A stretch of DNA of 64,000 bases from Tritrichomonas musculus (taxonomy: Eukaryota; Parabasalia; Tritrichomonadida; Tritrichomonadidae), in contig JAPFFF010000005.1 in assembly GCA_039105265.1 (NCBI GenBank), forward strand, positions 3,581,501 to 3,645,500, given 5' to 3'. The number at the start of each line of letters is the position of its first letter. Position 1 is the first letter of the stretch. Made by a program: the position numbers and the translations under genes. This document shows, piece after piece, positions 53,732-62,362 of this stretch. The notes below the pieces were generated by a model. The model had not been told where the DNA came from and ran no database searches. It saw nothing but the letters and a program-made list of their open reading frames with translations.

Positions 53732-55952
53732 TCCACGAGATCGTTTGACTGCTCCACGGTTGATTCGAACACAACCAATCATGAAAGCAATAGCCGATAA
53801 ACGGTATTGGAGTAGTCAAAAGCTCTGGAACATTGCAATTGCAGATATCATTTCCACGAGATCGTTTGACTGCTCCACGGTTGATTCGAACACAACCAAT
53901 CATGAAAGCAATAGCCGATAAACGGTATTGGAGTAGTCAAAAGCTCTGGAACATTGCAATTGCAGATATCATTTCCACGAGATCGTTTGACTGCTCCACG
54001 GTTGATTCGAACACAACCAATCATGAAAGCAATAGCCGATAAACGGTATTGGAGTAGTCAAAAGCTCTGGAACATTGCAATTGCAGATATCATTTCCACG
54101 AGATCGTTTGACTGCTCCACGGTTGATTCGAACACAACCAATCATGAAAGCAATAGCCGATAAACGGTATTGGAGTAGTCAAAAGCTCTGGAACATTGCA
54201 ATTACAGATATCATTTCCACGAGATCGTTTGACTGCTCCACGGTTGATTCGAACACAACCAATCATGAAAGCAATAGCCGATAAACGGTATTGGAGTAGT
54301 CAAAAGCTCTGGAACATTGCAATTGCAGATATCATTTCCACGAGATCGTTTGACTGCTCCACGGTTGATTCGAACACAACCAATCATGAAAGCAATAGCC
54401 GATAAACGGTATTGGAGTAGTCAAAAGCTCTGGAACATTGCAATTACAGATATCATTTCCACGAGATCGTTTGACTGCTCCACGGTTGATTCGAACACAA
54501 CCAATCATGAAAGCAATAGCCGATAAACGGTATTGGAGTAGTCAAAAGCTCTGGAACATTGCAATTGCAGATATCATTTCCACGAGATCGTTTGACTGCT
54601 CCACGGTTGATTCGAACACAACCAATCATGAAAGCAATAGCCGATAAACGGTATTGGAGTAGTCAAAAGCTCTGGAACATTGCAATTACAGATATCATTT
54701 CCACGAGATCGTTTGACTGCTCCACGGTTGATTCGAACACAACCAATCATGAAAGCAATAGCCGATAAACGGTATTGGAGTAGTCAAAAGCTCTGGAACA
54801 TTGCAATTGCAGATATCATTTCCACGAGATCGTTTGACTGCTCCACGGTTGATTCGAACACAACCAATCATGAAAGCAATAGCCGATAAACGGTATTGGA
54901 GTAGTCAAAAGCTCTGGAACATTGCAATTACAGATATCATTTCCACGAGATCGTTTGACTGCTCCACGGTTGATTCGAACACAACCAATCATGAAAGCAA
55001 TAGCCGATAAACGGTATTGGAGTAGTCAAAAGCTCTGGAACATTGCAATTACAGATATCATTTCCACGAGATCGTTTGACTGCTCCACGGTTGATTCGAA
55101 CACAACCAATCATGAAAGCAATAGCCGATAAACGGTATTGGAGTAGTCAAAAGCTCTGGAACATTGCAATTGCAGATATCATTTCCACGAGATCGTTTGA
55201 CTGCTCCACGGTTGATTCGAACACAACCAATCATGAAAGCAATAGCCGATAAACGGTATTGGAGTAGTCAAAAGCTCTGGAACATTGCAATTGCAGATAT
55301 CATTTCCACGAGATCGTTTGACTGCTCCACGGTTGATTCGAACACAACCAATCATGAAAGCAATAGCCGATAAACGGTATTGGAGTAGTCAAAAGCTCTG
55401 GAACATTGCAATTGCAGATATCATTTCCACGAGATCGTTTGACTGCTCCACGGTTGATTCGAACACAACCAATCATGAAAGCAATAGCCGATAAACGGTA
55501 TTGGAGTAGTCAAAAGCTCTGGAACATTGCAATTGCAGATATCATTTCCACGAGATCGTTTGACTGCTCCACGGTTGATTCGAACACAACCAATCATGAA
55601 AGCAATAGCCGATAAACGGTATTGGAGTAGTCAAAAGCTCTGGAACATTGCAATTACAGATATCATTTCCACGAGATCGTTTGACTGCTCCACGGTTGAT
55701 TCGAACACAACCAATCATGAAAGCAATAGCCGATAAACGGTATTGGAGTAGTCAAAAGCTCTGGAACATTGCAATTGCAGATATCATTTCCACGAGATCG
55801 TTTGACTGCTCCACGGTTGATTCGAACACAACCAATCATGAAAGCAATAGCCGATAAACGGTATTGGAGTAGTCAAAAGCTCTGGAACATTGCAATTACA
55901 GATATCATTTCCACGAGATCGTTTGACTGCTCCACGGTTGATTCGAACACAA
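53732..55952 (+). repeat. FB2 left array: about 18.3 copies of a 121-bp unit
   Basis: Exact period 121 bp. Copies look identical except one position in CAATTGCAGATATC versus CAATTACAGATATC. Because 121 is not a multiple of 3, each unit creates an overlapping 69-codon ORF that starts and stops in adjacent units; these are artefacts. Copies contain GGTTGATTCGAACACAACC, a short hairpin whose loop resembles a tRNA T-loop/B-box. Confidence 0.95.
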
Positions 55953-56116
55953 TCAATCAATTAAACTATCTTTTCAAAATTAAAACTCTTTTTAGCATTT
56001 AATATAATGAAAATTTATTTTTTTCTTCTTTTTTAAATAAACAAAAATAAAAGCTTTTATTTAAATATTGACCTATTAATTCAAATTTTTGAATCGTCTT
56101 TTTTTTTTAATTAAAA
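55953..56116. other. FB2 spacer, AT-rich part
   Basis: 164 bp between the array and the spacer pseudogene. No feature. Confidence 0.5.
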
Positions 56117-56588
56117 AATGTTTAATCAAGAAGGGCAAATTAAGTTACATTTAGGGTCTTCTTCTAATGTAACTTTACAAATTACGCTTCGAAGAAAAAA
56201 CTTGATTTCAATTTTTCTTTTCAAAAACATGACTTAAAAATTTATGACATTGAGACAAATTTAACATTCAGAAAAAGAAAGAAGAAAAATTCAAATACTG
56301 ATGAAGATAATAATAATAATTCTCCAATAAATATTTCAATTGATGAATATATCAGTCAAGGATCATTAGAAAGAATAATAAACCATACAGAACATCAATT
56401 ATCTAGGGTTTTAAAAAAATATAAACTGAACTTAACTGTAATTGCACTCGATCTTCAAAGTGAACTACTACTTGACGAAAATATATATAGTTGAGATTAA
56501 AAGAACAAATGAAGATGAATACTTGGCATTATTTCAAGTTCGACTATGGTTCAAAATATTAGAAGGTAAAAAAGAAATTGTCGTTTGA
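56117..56588 (+). pseudogene. Decayed gene in the FB2 spacer, unknown family
   Basis: From ATG at 56117 the translation is MFNQEGQIKLHLGSSSNVTL and on. A frameshift near 56220 leads to KHDLKIYDIETNLTFRKRKK, and then SPINISIDEYISQGSLERII and LNLTVIALDLQSELLLDENI. A second frameshift near 56490 leads to VEIKRTNEDEYLALFQVRLW with FKILEGKKEIVV and a stop. That makes about 155 codons with two frameshifts. The amino-acid mix resembles the short genes of the surrounding virus-like element. Function unknown. Confidence 0.6.
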
Positions 56589-56727
56589 ATTTCTTTTTGA
56601 TAAGTTTTTAATGAAAATATAATTAAAAAAGATATTTTATTTAGTTTATTTTAAGTTAGTAAATTTACTAATTTGATATCATTTTATAAATTTGTCAAAA
56701 GCTCTAGAACACTGCCCCGATACAGAT

Positions 56728-57041
56728 TATCGGTTATTGCTTTCATGATTGGTTGTGTTCGAATCAACCGTGGAGCAGTCAAACGATCTCGTGGAAATGA
56801 TATCTGTAATTGCAATGTTCCAGAGCTTTTGACTACTCCAATACCGTTTATCGGCTATTGCTTTCATGATTGGTTGTGTTCGAATCAACCGTGGAGCAGT
56901 CAAACGATCTCGTGGAAATGATATCTGCAATTGCAATGTTCCAGAGCTTTTGACTACTCCAATACCGTTTATCGGCTATTGCTTTCATGATTGGTTGTGT
57001 TCGAATCAACCGTGGAGCAGTCAAACGATCTCGTGGAAAAT
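56728..57041 (-). repeat. FB2 right array: about 2.6 inverted copies of the 121-bp unit
   Basis: Reverse complement of the left-array unit. The innermost copy is divergent (ACCGATAATCTGTATCGG in place of GCCGATAAACGGTATTGG) while the outer copies are identical to the left array. This fits homogenisation of outer copies and decay at the array edge. Confidence 0.9.
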
Positions 57042-57247
57042 TAAATTGTGGCGCTTTTTTGAAATAAAACTCAAACGTTAAATAATTCACCTTTTAAACC
57101 GTTTTATTTGTACTCTCAAAAAGTTCATACGAACGATCAAATATCTTTCTCAAAAAGTGGATACACTTATTTGGTCGCACCCTTTCAAAAAGTTTTCGGT
57201 ATGCTAACTTTTTTCGTGCCGATTTTAATAGACCCTGATTCTCGTGC

Positions 57248-57257
57248 CTCTTGATAG
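57248..57257 (+). repeat. Target-site duplication of FB2, right copy
   Basis: CTCTTGATAG, identical to 53511-53520, immediately after the FB2 right end. Confidence 0.85.
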
Positions 57258-57483
57258 TGTTCATGAATGGAGAACTGTTTCTGATGATCTTGATCAAAGA
57301 GAAAAAATGGCATATATGCTCCAAGATGCTGCAGCCAATATGAATCACATCAATGATGTTCGTGTGATAATGAACGATGGAGATACCACAAATGAAGAAA
57401 AAGCTGACGAACTTGAATGCTTCTTCATTGAAGAATTAAAGACAGGTTTGAAAAAACTCAAACGCTGGAACAAAAAGAAATAA

Positions 57484-57923
57484 TTAAATAAACAATTCAT
57501 TTTTTGACATTTATTTATTAGCATTCAATATTTAGCATTTTTTGTCATTTATTTGTTATGATCTCCAGGTATGAAAAATTGAATAGGGGGTAAACAATTT
57601 GTCTCAAAAATATCTTGAAAATTATTGAACCTTTCATGAATATTTTAATAAATATAATCTTAATTATTAAAATTATAAATAATATTATAATATAAAAAAT
57701 AGTTACCTATAAATTGAAAATTCAAAAAAAAAAAAAACGATTTTTGAAAAGTCAGAAATTTGAATATATCTTGGAAAAAATAAAACTTTTTCAAAATATT
57801 ATAATAAATATATTATTGTGTCTTTATTTATGAATTAATTATAAAATATAAAGGGAAAATAAAAAATAAAAAAAAAATGCATAATCTGACACCCCATTTA
57901 TTTTTATTGTATTTTGTGACAAT
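57484..57923. other. Gap between convergent genes of the virus-like element
   Basis: 440 bp of AT-rich DNA between the 3' ends of the split gene and the integrase gene. No feature recognised. Confidence 0.4.
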
Positions 57924-59312
57924 TCAAATAGGATCTAATCTATAACGAGGTAATATTTGAGTATTTCCTTTAAGATCTTGTATCAAATATTTACCATTTT
58001 GAAAACCTTTTACAAAAAATCTACCAGGTTGAGTTATTGATCTTCTTTTTTTAAGAGAGTCTTTATTATTATATACAATTACTTCTTGGTTTTCTTTTAA
58101 ATTATAACCTTTTTGAGCAGAAACATTATAATTAGCTTGAGAAATTCGCCTACAAATAAAAGTATATAAATCAGAATTATTTTGCATTTGATTAGGGGAA
58201 ACATTCATACCTGTATATTTTGACAAAGTTAAGTGTGGGGCATTATTATATTGAACAACTAATTCTTTTAATATTTCAGGGGAGATTTCTCTTTGAACTT
58301 CAGAAGCCATATCTCTCAAAGTTCTAATAATTCTATCAACTATACCTAATGAAGAATGTAATGGGCTAGTTGTTTGTTTTTCACCTGGTTTTTGTAAAAA
58401 TGATGGATAATGATAATCATCCATTCTATCAACAGGTTCCCATCTAATTCCATTTGAGTTTAAAAAATTTATTGTTTCTTCTGAACAAAGACCTTTTTCA
58501 CCATTTCCAGTCAATATTTTAGGTTTCATTCCTTGTTGAAATAAAGTATTTAAAGCTTTTGTTATTGAAATAGATGTTTTTTGTCCAGCAGTCATAACTT
58601 TATTTATATCACCAAAACATTCTCTACCTAAAGGAATGGCATATAAATATCGACTATTGGCTTCTATACAAATTAAGTACCCAACATTTTTTTCAAACAT
58701 AATATCAATTAAATAAGTACCAGGTTTACATAATTTATGTAAATATTATTTTTTATTCTGATTAGTTGGAAATTGTTTCTTTTGAACATAATCATCTTCA
58801 GAAACATAATTTGGCTCAATAACTTTTTCAAATTGTTTTAATAATACATGTCTTTTATTTCTATTTCTAAATGCAATATCAGGTACATTTGTTTTACCTT
58901 TGAATTCAACTATCATTCCTTGTAATTCCATAATTTTTTTAATATATATTTCATACCATTCTTCCATAGTATATTTATCTTTACCTTTTTTCCATCCAGA
59001 GGTCAATTTTTCAAATTCAGGAAAAGTACGAATATTTTCATTATGTAAATTATTAATTAAATGATTCTCAATTTTTTCATCAAAACTTAATTCATCATCA
59101 GGAATTTTTTCATCTGTGATTACAGGTAATGATTCAGATAATACTTTTCGAAATTCTGAATAAGCATTATAAATTTGTTCAAATTCATCATCAGTTACAA
59201 AATCTTTTTGATACCCTTTATAATTTCTAGCTTCATTTGGCATTATTAATTTCTTTTGATAAGCTTTCTTTTCTAAATAATTCATTAATTTTTCAACTTC
59301 TGACGACAACAT
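57924..59312 (-). pseudogene. Retroviral-type (Maverick-like) integrase with one in-frame TAA
   Basis: A single frame of 462 codons from ATG at 59312 to 57924, interrupted only by TAA at 58746-58748 (codon 189). Upstream is a helical, charged N-terminal region (for example NIRTFPEFEKLTSGWKKGKD). Downstream the rve core (about codons 205-360) includes CKPGTYLIDIMFEKNVGYL, CIEANSRYLYAIPL, KILTGNGEKGLCSEETINF and SSLGIVDRIIRTLRDM. A C-terminal SH3/chromo-like tail follows (PGRFFVKGFQNGKYLIQDL, LPRYRLDP). The family inserts element DNA through a DDE active site. The positions I would align with the two Asp and the Glu read Glu (CIEANS), Asn (TGNGEK) and Asp (IVDR), so even without the stop activity looks doubtful; that alignment is by eye. 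Confidence 0.75.
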
Positions 59313-59329
59313 TTAAATTTCAATAAAGA

Positions 59330-59671
59330 GTGGTTTTGACAGACCATAATGTTATTTGTTTTCTTAATAATGTCAGAAAGTGTTCTTGTCTCAAAACAAT
59401 TGGAAATAAAATTGAAAATGGTACTGAAACAAAAGAAGATAATAATAATGAATTCAAAAAGTTTTGGGATGAAGTTCGTGAAAGAGAAGAAGAAAGAATA
59501 CGGTATTTAAAAAATGAGACAGTTTCTGATAATGCTGCTGAAAAAGTTTATCCAACGAAAGACAAAATCAAAAAGAAAGATGATGAATTTCGATTGGAAG
59601 CTGAAATAATTAACCTGGAAATACAAATCTTGAAAAAGAAAATTGCTGAAGCAAGAATTGAAGAACTTTAA
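59330..59671 (+). pseudogene. Short charged gene of the virus-like element, probably frameshifted
   Basis: The frame contains NEFKKFWDEVREREEERIRY and IINLEIQILKKKIAEARIEE, clearly coding-like and helical. The upstream start in the same frame (59330) gives unconvincing residues, whereas an ATG near 59370 in another frame gives MSESVLVSKQ and would join after a frameshift near 59395. The likely original product is about 100 residues with a coiled-coil C-terminus. Function unknown. Confidence 0.55.
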
Positions 59672-59693
59672 ATAAAAAAGCAGTTTTGACACT

Positions 59694-59713
59694 TCACTTT
59701 TATTTTTGTTTTC
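59694..59713 (+). promoter_or_regulatory. Initiator-like leader of the gene at 59714
   Basis: TTCACTTTTATTTTTGTTTTC directly precedes the ATG. TCACT at 59694-59698 fits the initiator consensus TCA(C/T)(A/T). The same leader recurs before the gene at 59964, separated there by a long T-tract. Confidence 0.5.
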
Positions 59714-59920
59714 ATGTCTGCGATGGAAGATAAACAAGAATAAATTGAAGAGGAACAAATCGAAAACCTATGGAAAGCAATAGGCGAAAAAGAAAAACGA
59801 AGACGTCAACTCTTGTTGAAAGCACCCGAAATCGAAGATGAGTACGGAAATATGCGTCATAACATCTCAGCCTTGAATCCTGAAGATAAAAAAGAATGGT
59901 ATCAATTACAAAGTGAACTT
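59714..59920 (+). pseudogene. Short charged gene of the virus-like element with in-frame TAA
   Basis: MSAMEDKQE, then TAA (59741-59743), then in the same frame IEEEQIENLWKAIGEKEKRR, LLLKAPEIEDEYGNMRHNIS and NPEDKKEWYQLQSELHF. The frame then fuses into the leader and T-tract of the next gene, suggesting a deletion that removed its 3' end. Helical charged protein, function unknown. Confidence 0.6.
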
Positions 59921-59921
59921 C

Positions 59922-59926
59922 ACTTT

Positions 59927-59957
<31 letters not shown>

Positions 59958-59963
59958 GTTTTC
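59922..59963 (+). promoter_or_regulatory. Duplicated leader with expanded T-tract
   Basis: CTTCACTTTTATTTT followed by about 25 T and GTTTTC before the ATG at 59964. It is the same leader as at 59694 but with a homopolymer expansion; the T-run length may be an assembly or replication variable. Confidence 0.5.
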
Positions 59964-60158
59964 ATGTCTAAATTGGAAGAAGCTCAAGAGAAATGGGATA
60001 TCATAGATGATCAAATTAATGACATCGAAAAAAAGGCTGGAGTTTTTGGTAATCAATTGGTTTTTGAAGAAAAAGAATTTAGATAATTAATGGATTTACG
60101 AAGAGAAAGAGAAAAAGTAGAAAAAGAAATTGAACTTTTAAGAAAAGAATTTAATTAA
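59964..60158 (+). pseudogene. Short charged gene of the virus-like element with in-frame TAA
   Basis: MSKLEEAQEKWDIIDDQIND, then IEKKAGVFGNQLVFEEKEFR, TAA at 60084-60086, and in the same frame LMDLRREREKVEKEIELLRK to a double stop at 60156-60161: 64 codons in all. Helical, probably coiled coil. A second start (ATG at 60090) follows the stop at once, so a 3' part could still be translated. Confidence 0.6.
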
Positions 60159-60244
60159 TAAAAGTTACCTTAATCTATATTTCTTATCATTATTATTATT
60201 GAATGAGCAGTATTGTAAAATTTTTTGGTGAAATTCTTGATAAG

Positions 60245-60892
60245 TTATGGATCTGAATTTTTTGCTTTTGTCCATTTTTTAAATTCGGTCCAGGCTTCAA
60301 AAGCTACATAACCATTTCTGAATTTTTGTAAGTTTTCTTCAATAAATAATTTTTCAGGAGGTTTTGAAAAGTTCATTAAATTCATTCTATCTTGGGTATT
60401 AGGAAATTTTGCAGGAATGAAATCAGATAAATCAACAGTCAAGAAAAAAAGTAATTAAATTGGTTTTGAAATCATGTGTTCTAATAAGATTATGTAAAGG
60501 TGTAAAATAATCTTGACCTGTCATTGGATAACAATTTGTAACAATAAATCTTCTATCGTGTTCATCAATTCGAATAGGAGCAGGATTGTTTGATAAGAAG
60601 ATGAAATTGGCAACATTTTCTTTAGATTCAGTATTAATATGTTTTCCTTCAATAGTCGTGAATCTTTCTGTGATTAACGTTTTTAATCTTTCATGTTGTT
60701 GAGGATATTTTCGAATGAGATTATAATCTAACATTTCTGAGCATACCAATAATTTTTTGTTTAAGATTTGTAAATTAATATTATTAAAGTTTGCATTTGG
60801 ATCAGAATATTCACCTAATAATAAACAAATAGTGTCCGTAAATGTATTTTTCCCACAACCTGGGTGACCAATAATAACTAATGCAGTAATAT
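60245..60892 (-). pseudogene. SF3 (D5-like) helicase of the virus-like element, truncated and frameshifted
   Basis: The minus-strand frame begins, truncated, at ALVIIGHPGCGKNTFTDTI, which contains the Walker A motif GHPGCGKNT. It continues KKLLVCSEMLDYN and LKTLITERFTTIEGKHINTE, then NFIFLSNNPAPIRIDEHDRR with the sensor-type SNN and DRRF motifs. After a one-base frameshift in a T-run (about 60436-60443) it reads TVDLSDFIPAKFPNTQDRMN to SDP and a stop. This order (Walker A, SNNxxPI, DRRF, D(L/I)SDFxPxxxP) is typical of D5-like primase-helicases of protist viruses, virophages and Polinton-like viruses, which unwind DNA for replication. The N-terminal primase part is absent because R1 copy 2 begins at 60901. 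Confidence 0.75.
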
Positions 60893-60900
60893 GATTTTAT

Positions 60901-62362
60901 TCTTTTGGTTAGTTATTGTAATATGATTTTATCTTCAGCTTTTTAGGAAATTTCTTCCGGTCAATTTTGCAATATAAGATTGCGTTTTAAATCCCTATAC
61001 AATCATCTCCAAATTAAAGATTTTAATATATTTATATATATTTATATATATATTATTAATTTAAATATTCAATTAATTTATCAAAATTTTATAGAAATAG
61101 ATTAGAGACTACCGTAAACAACTGAGTTATACGCAATATATAATAAATACTTGTTATACCAAATATGTTTTTTGAACAACTGACTTATAAAAAAATAAAT
61201 AATATAATATGTGAAAAACAAATGAAATATGAATAATTATTTTAAATACCTATTATTAGTCAGTTGTACCATATAACACTATTATTTAAAATACAGCTTT
61301 TATTTTTTTTGGAAAAATAAGTTGTATATATATAACTGAGTTATACAATAAGTACATGAGTTATCCATTAAAAACAAACTTGTACACAAAGACATGTGAT
61401 ATGAAAAAAATAAATTTAGTCCATATAATTTTGTTCCAATCATAGAAACTCATTCATTTAGCAGATCGTTGCTTATTTACAAGTATGTTGCAAAATACCC
61501 TCAATCCACAACTTCAAAATACTCGTGCTTTTAATCGTTCAAAAATTTAATCTTTTTTATTATCTTTAATCAGAGAATATCGGTATATTAAATAAAGTTA
61601 TTCAATAATATTACGCCAAATAAATGGGTTCAATAATAATTGAAGCATAAACCACCTCTTTTGAATTAGTTAATTAAAAAGATATGTTTTTTATAAAAAT
61701 TCTTAAGCAGTAAATACGATATTTTTTTATTTAATGAATTTTTATGATTCATTTATTATTATTTGAATAAATGGGGGTATTATTAGATTGTTAATTGCAA
61801 ACATTGGTTAAAATTTTTTATGAAACCAAAGAAAGCTTTGAAATGAATATTTGAATGGAATTTTGAATTTTTATTCAAAAATTTAAATGCGTAAACCTTT
61901 GAATTTGTTTATATATAACTCATTTATATATATATAACTCATATTTCTAATGTACAAGTCATGTATATATTTTTAACTTATTTTTCCTTTTATATCTAAT
62001 ATATATTGCACATAATATAGTTGTAAAAAACAACAAATATTTATAAATATAAACTCTTTTGTTTTTTGCTCTTTTGAGTCATACTGATATAACTGTTAAA
62101 ATCTTATTATTCAAAATTTATATACTTATATATTTGTTGTTTACATCCGTCTCTATTAATTTTTTTAATTTGAGAGTATTTTTTTATAAATAATTTATTC
62201 AATATTTTTATTTATTTATAAATGAAAAAATTGAATAACAATTATATTTATCATTCAATCTTATAAATATATACATGCATAATTCCAATAATACTCTTAA
62301 AATGATTGTAATTAATAATATGCAATATTAATATTATATAATTATTCAATTAATTAACTAAT
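60901..62362. mobile_element. Dispersed repeat R1, copy 2 (interrupted)
   Basis: 60901-61104 and 62154-62362 together are the reverse complement of 12008-12404 with moderate divergence, for example TTTAGGAAATTTCTTCCGGT here and the complementary TGACTGGAAGAAATTTCCTA there. The about 1.05 kb between the two halves is a nested element. Copy 2 cuts the helicase gene. No clear target duplication was found around it; a 15-bp sequence, GTAATATGATTTTAT, occurs both just outside (about 60887) and just inside (about 60918) its left end. Confidence 0.7.
61103..62156. mobile_element. TA-flanked TIR element nested in R1 copy 2
   Basis: The left end is TA then GAGACTACCGTAAACAAC (61105-61122). The right end, inverted, is TA then GAGACGGATGTAAACAAC (62153-62136). 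TA borders on both sides indicate a Tc1/mariner-type insertion. Copy 1 of R1 at 12008-12404 lacks it and shows the empty site. The interior has no ORF. Confidence 0.7.

Larger units (their letters stand above)
53521..57247. mobile_element. Foldback element FB2 with 121-bp satellite arms
   Basis: The left outer arm (53521-53731) is mirrored at 57042-57247. Matching starts at AGAATCAGGGTCTATTAAAA on the left and its complement on the right, with the outermost 5-7 bases imperfect. Inside are a long array (about 18 units) on the left and a short inverted array (about 2.6 units) on the right, around a spacer (55953-56727) containing a pseudogene. It is flanked by a 10-bp duplication and sits in a coding frame that is restored by its removal. 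It encodes no transposase. Confidence 0.88.
53468..57483 (+). pseudogene. Short gene of the virus-like element split by foldback element FB2
   Basis: The first 17 codons (MEAYNIQHLLEVVEALD, 53468-53520) are separated by the 3.7-kb FB2 insertion from the remainder at 57258-57483 (SVHEWRTVSDDLDQREK..., ending in a basic tail LKKLKRWNKKK). Removal of FB2 plus one copy of the 10-bp duplication leaves a single frame of 92 codons. The product would be a small, mostly helical, charged protein of unknown role. As it stands the gene is disrupted: the frame runs into FB2 and stops. Confidence 0.8.
52970..60892. mobile_element. Degenerate virus-like element (Maverick/Polinton or Polinton-like type)
   Basis: A compact set of genes on both strands with features unlike the host genes: a retroviral-type integrase, an SF3 (D5-like) helicase, and several short charged ORFs with minimal spacing, some preceded by TTCACTTTTATTTTTG-type leaders. 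Integrase plus virus-type replication genes is characteristic of Mavericks/Polintons, virophages and Polinton-like viruses of protists. Nearly every gene is broken by a stop or frameshift, or is cut by an insertion. No terminal inverted repeats of the element itself were recognised; the right side is truncated at 60900. Limits are those of the first and last recognisable genes. Confidence 0.65.

Noticed and set aside
53679..57081. Series of 69-80 codon ORFs (MQLQISFPRDRLTAPRL...)
   Set aside because: One per 121-bp repeat unit, overlapping the next unit in a rotated frame; a by-product of tandem repetition.
53521..57247. FB2 arms as terminal repeats of the Maverick-like element itself
   Set aside because: The arms are flanked by a 10-bp duplication inside a gene of that element and enclose only about 0.8 kb of spacer; they belong to a separate insertion.
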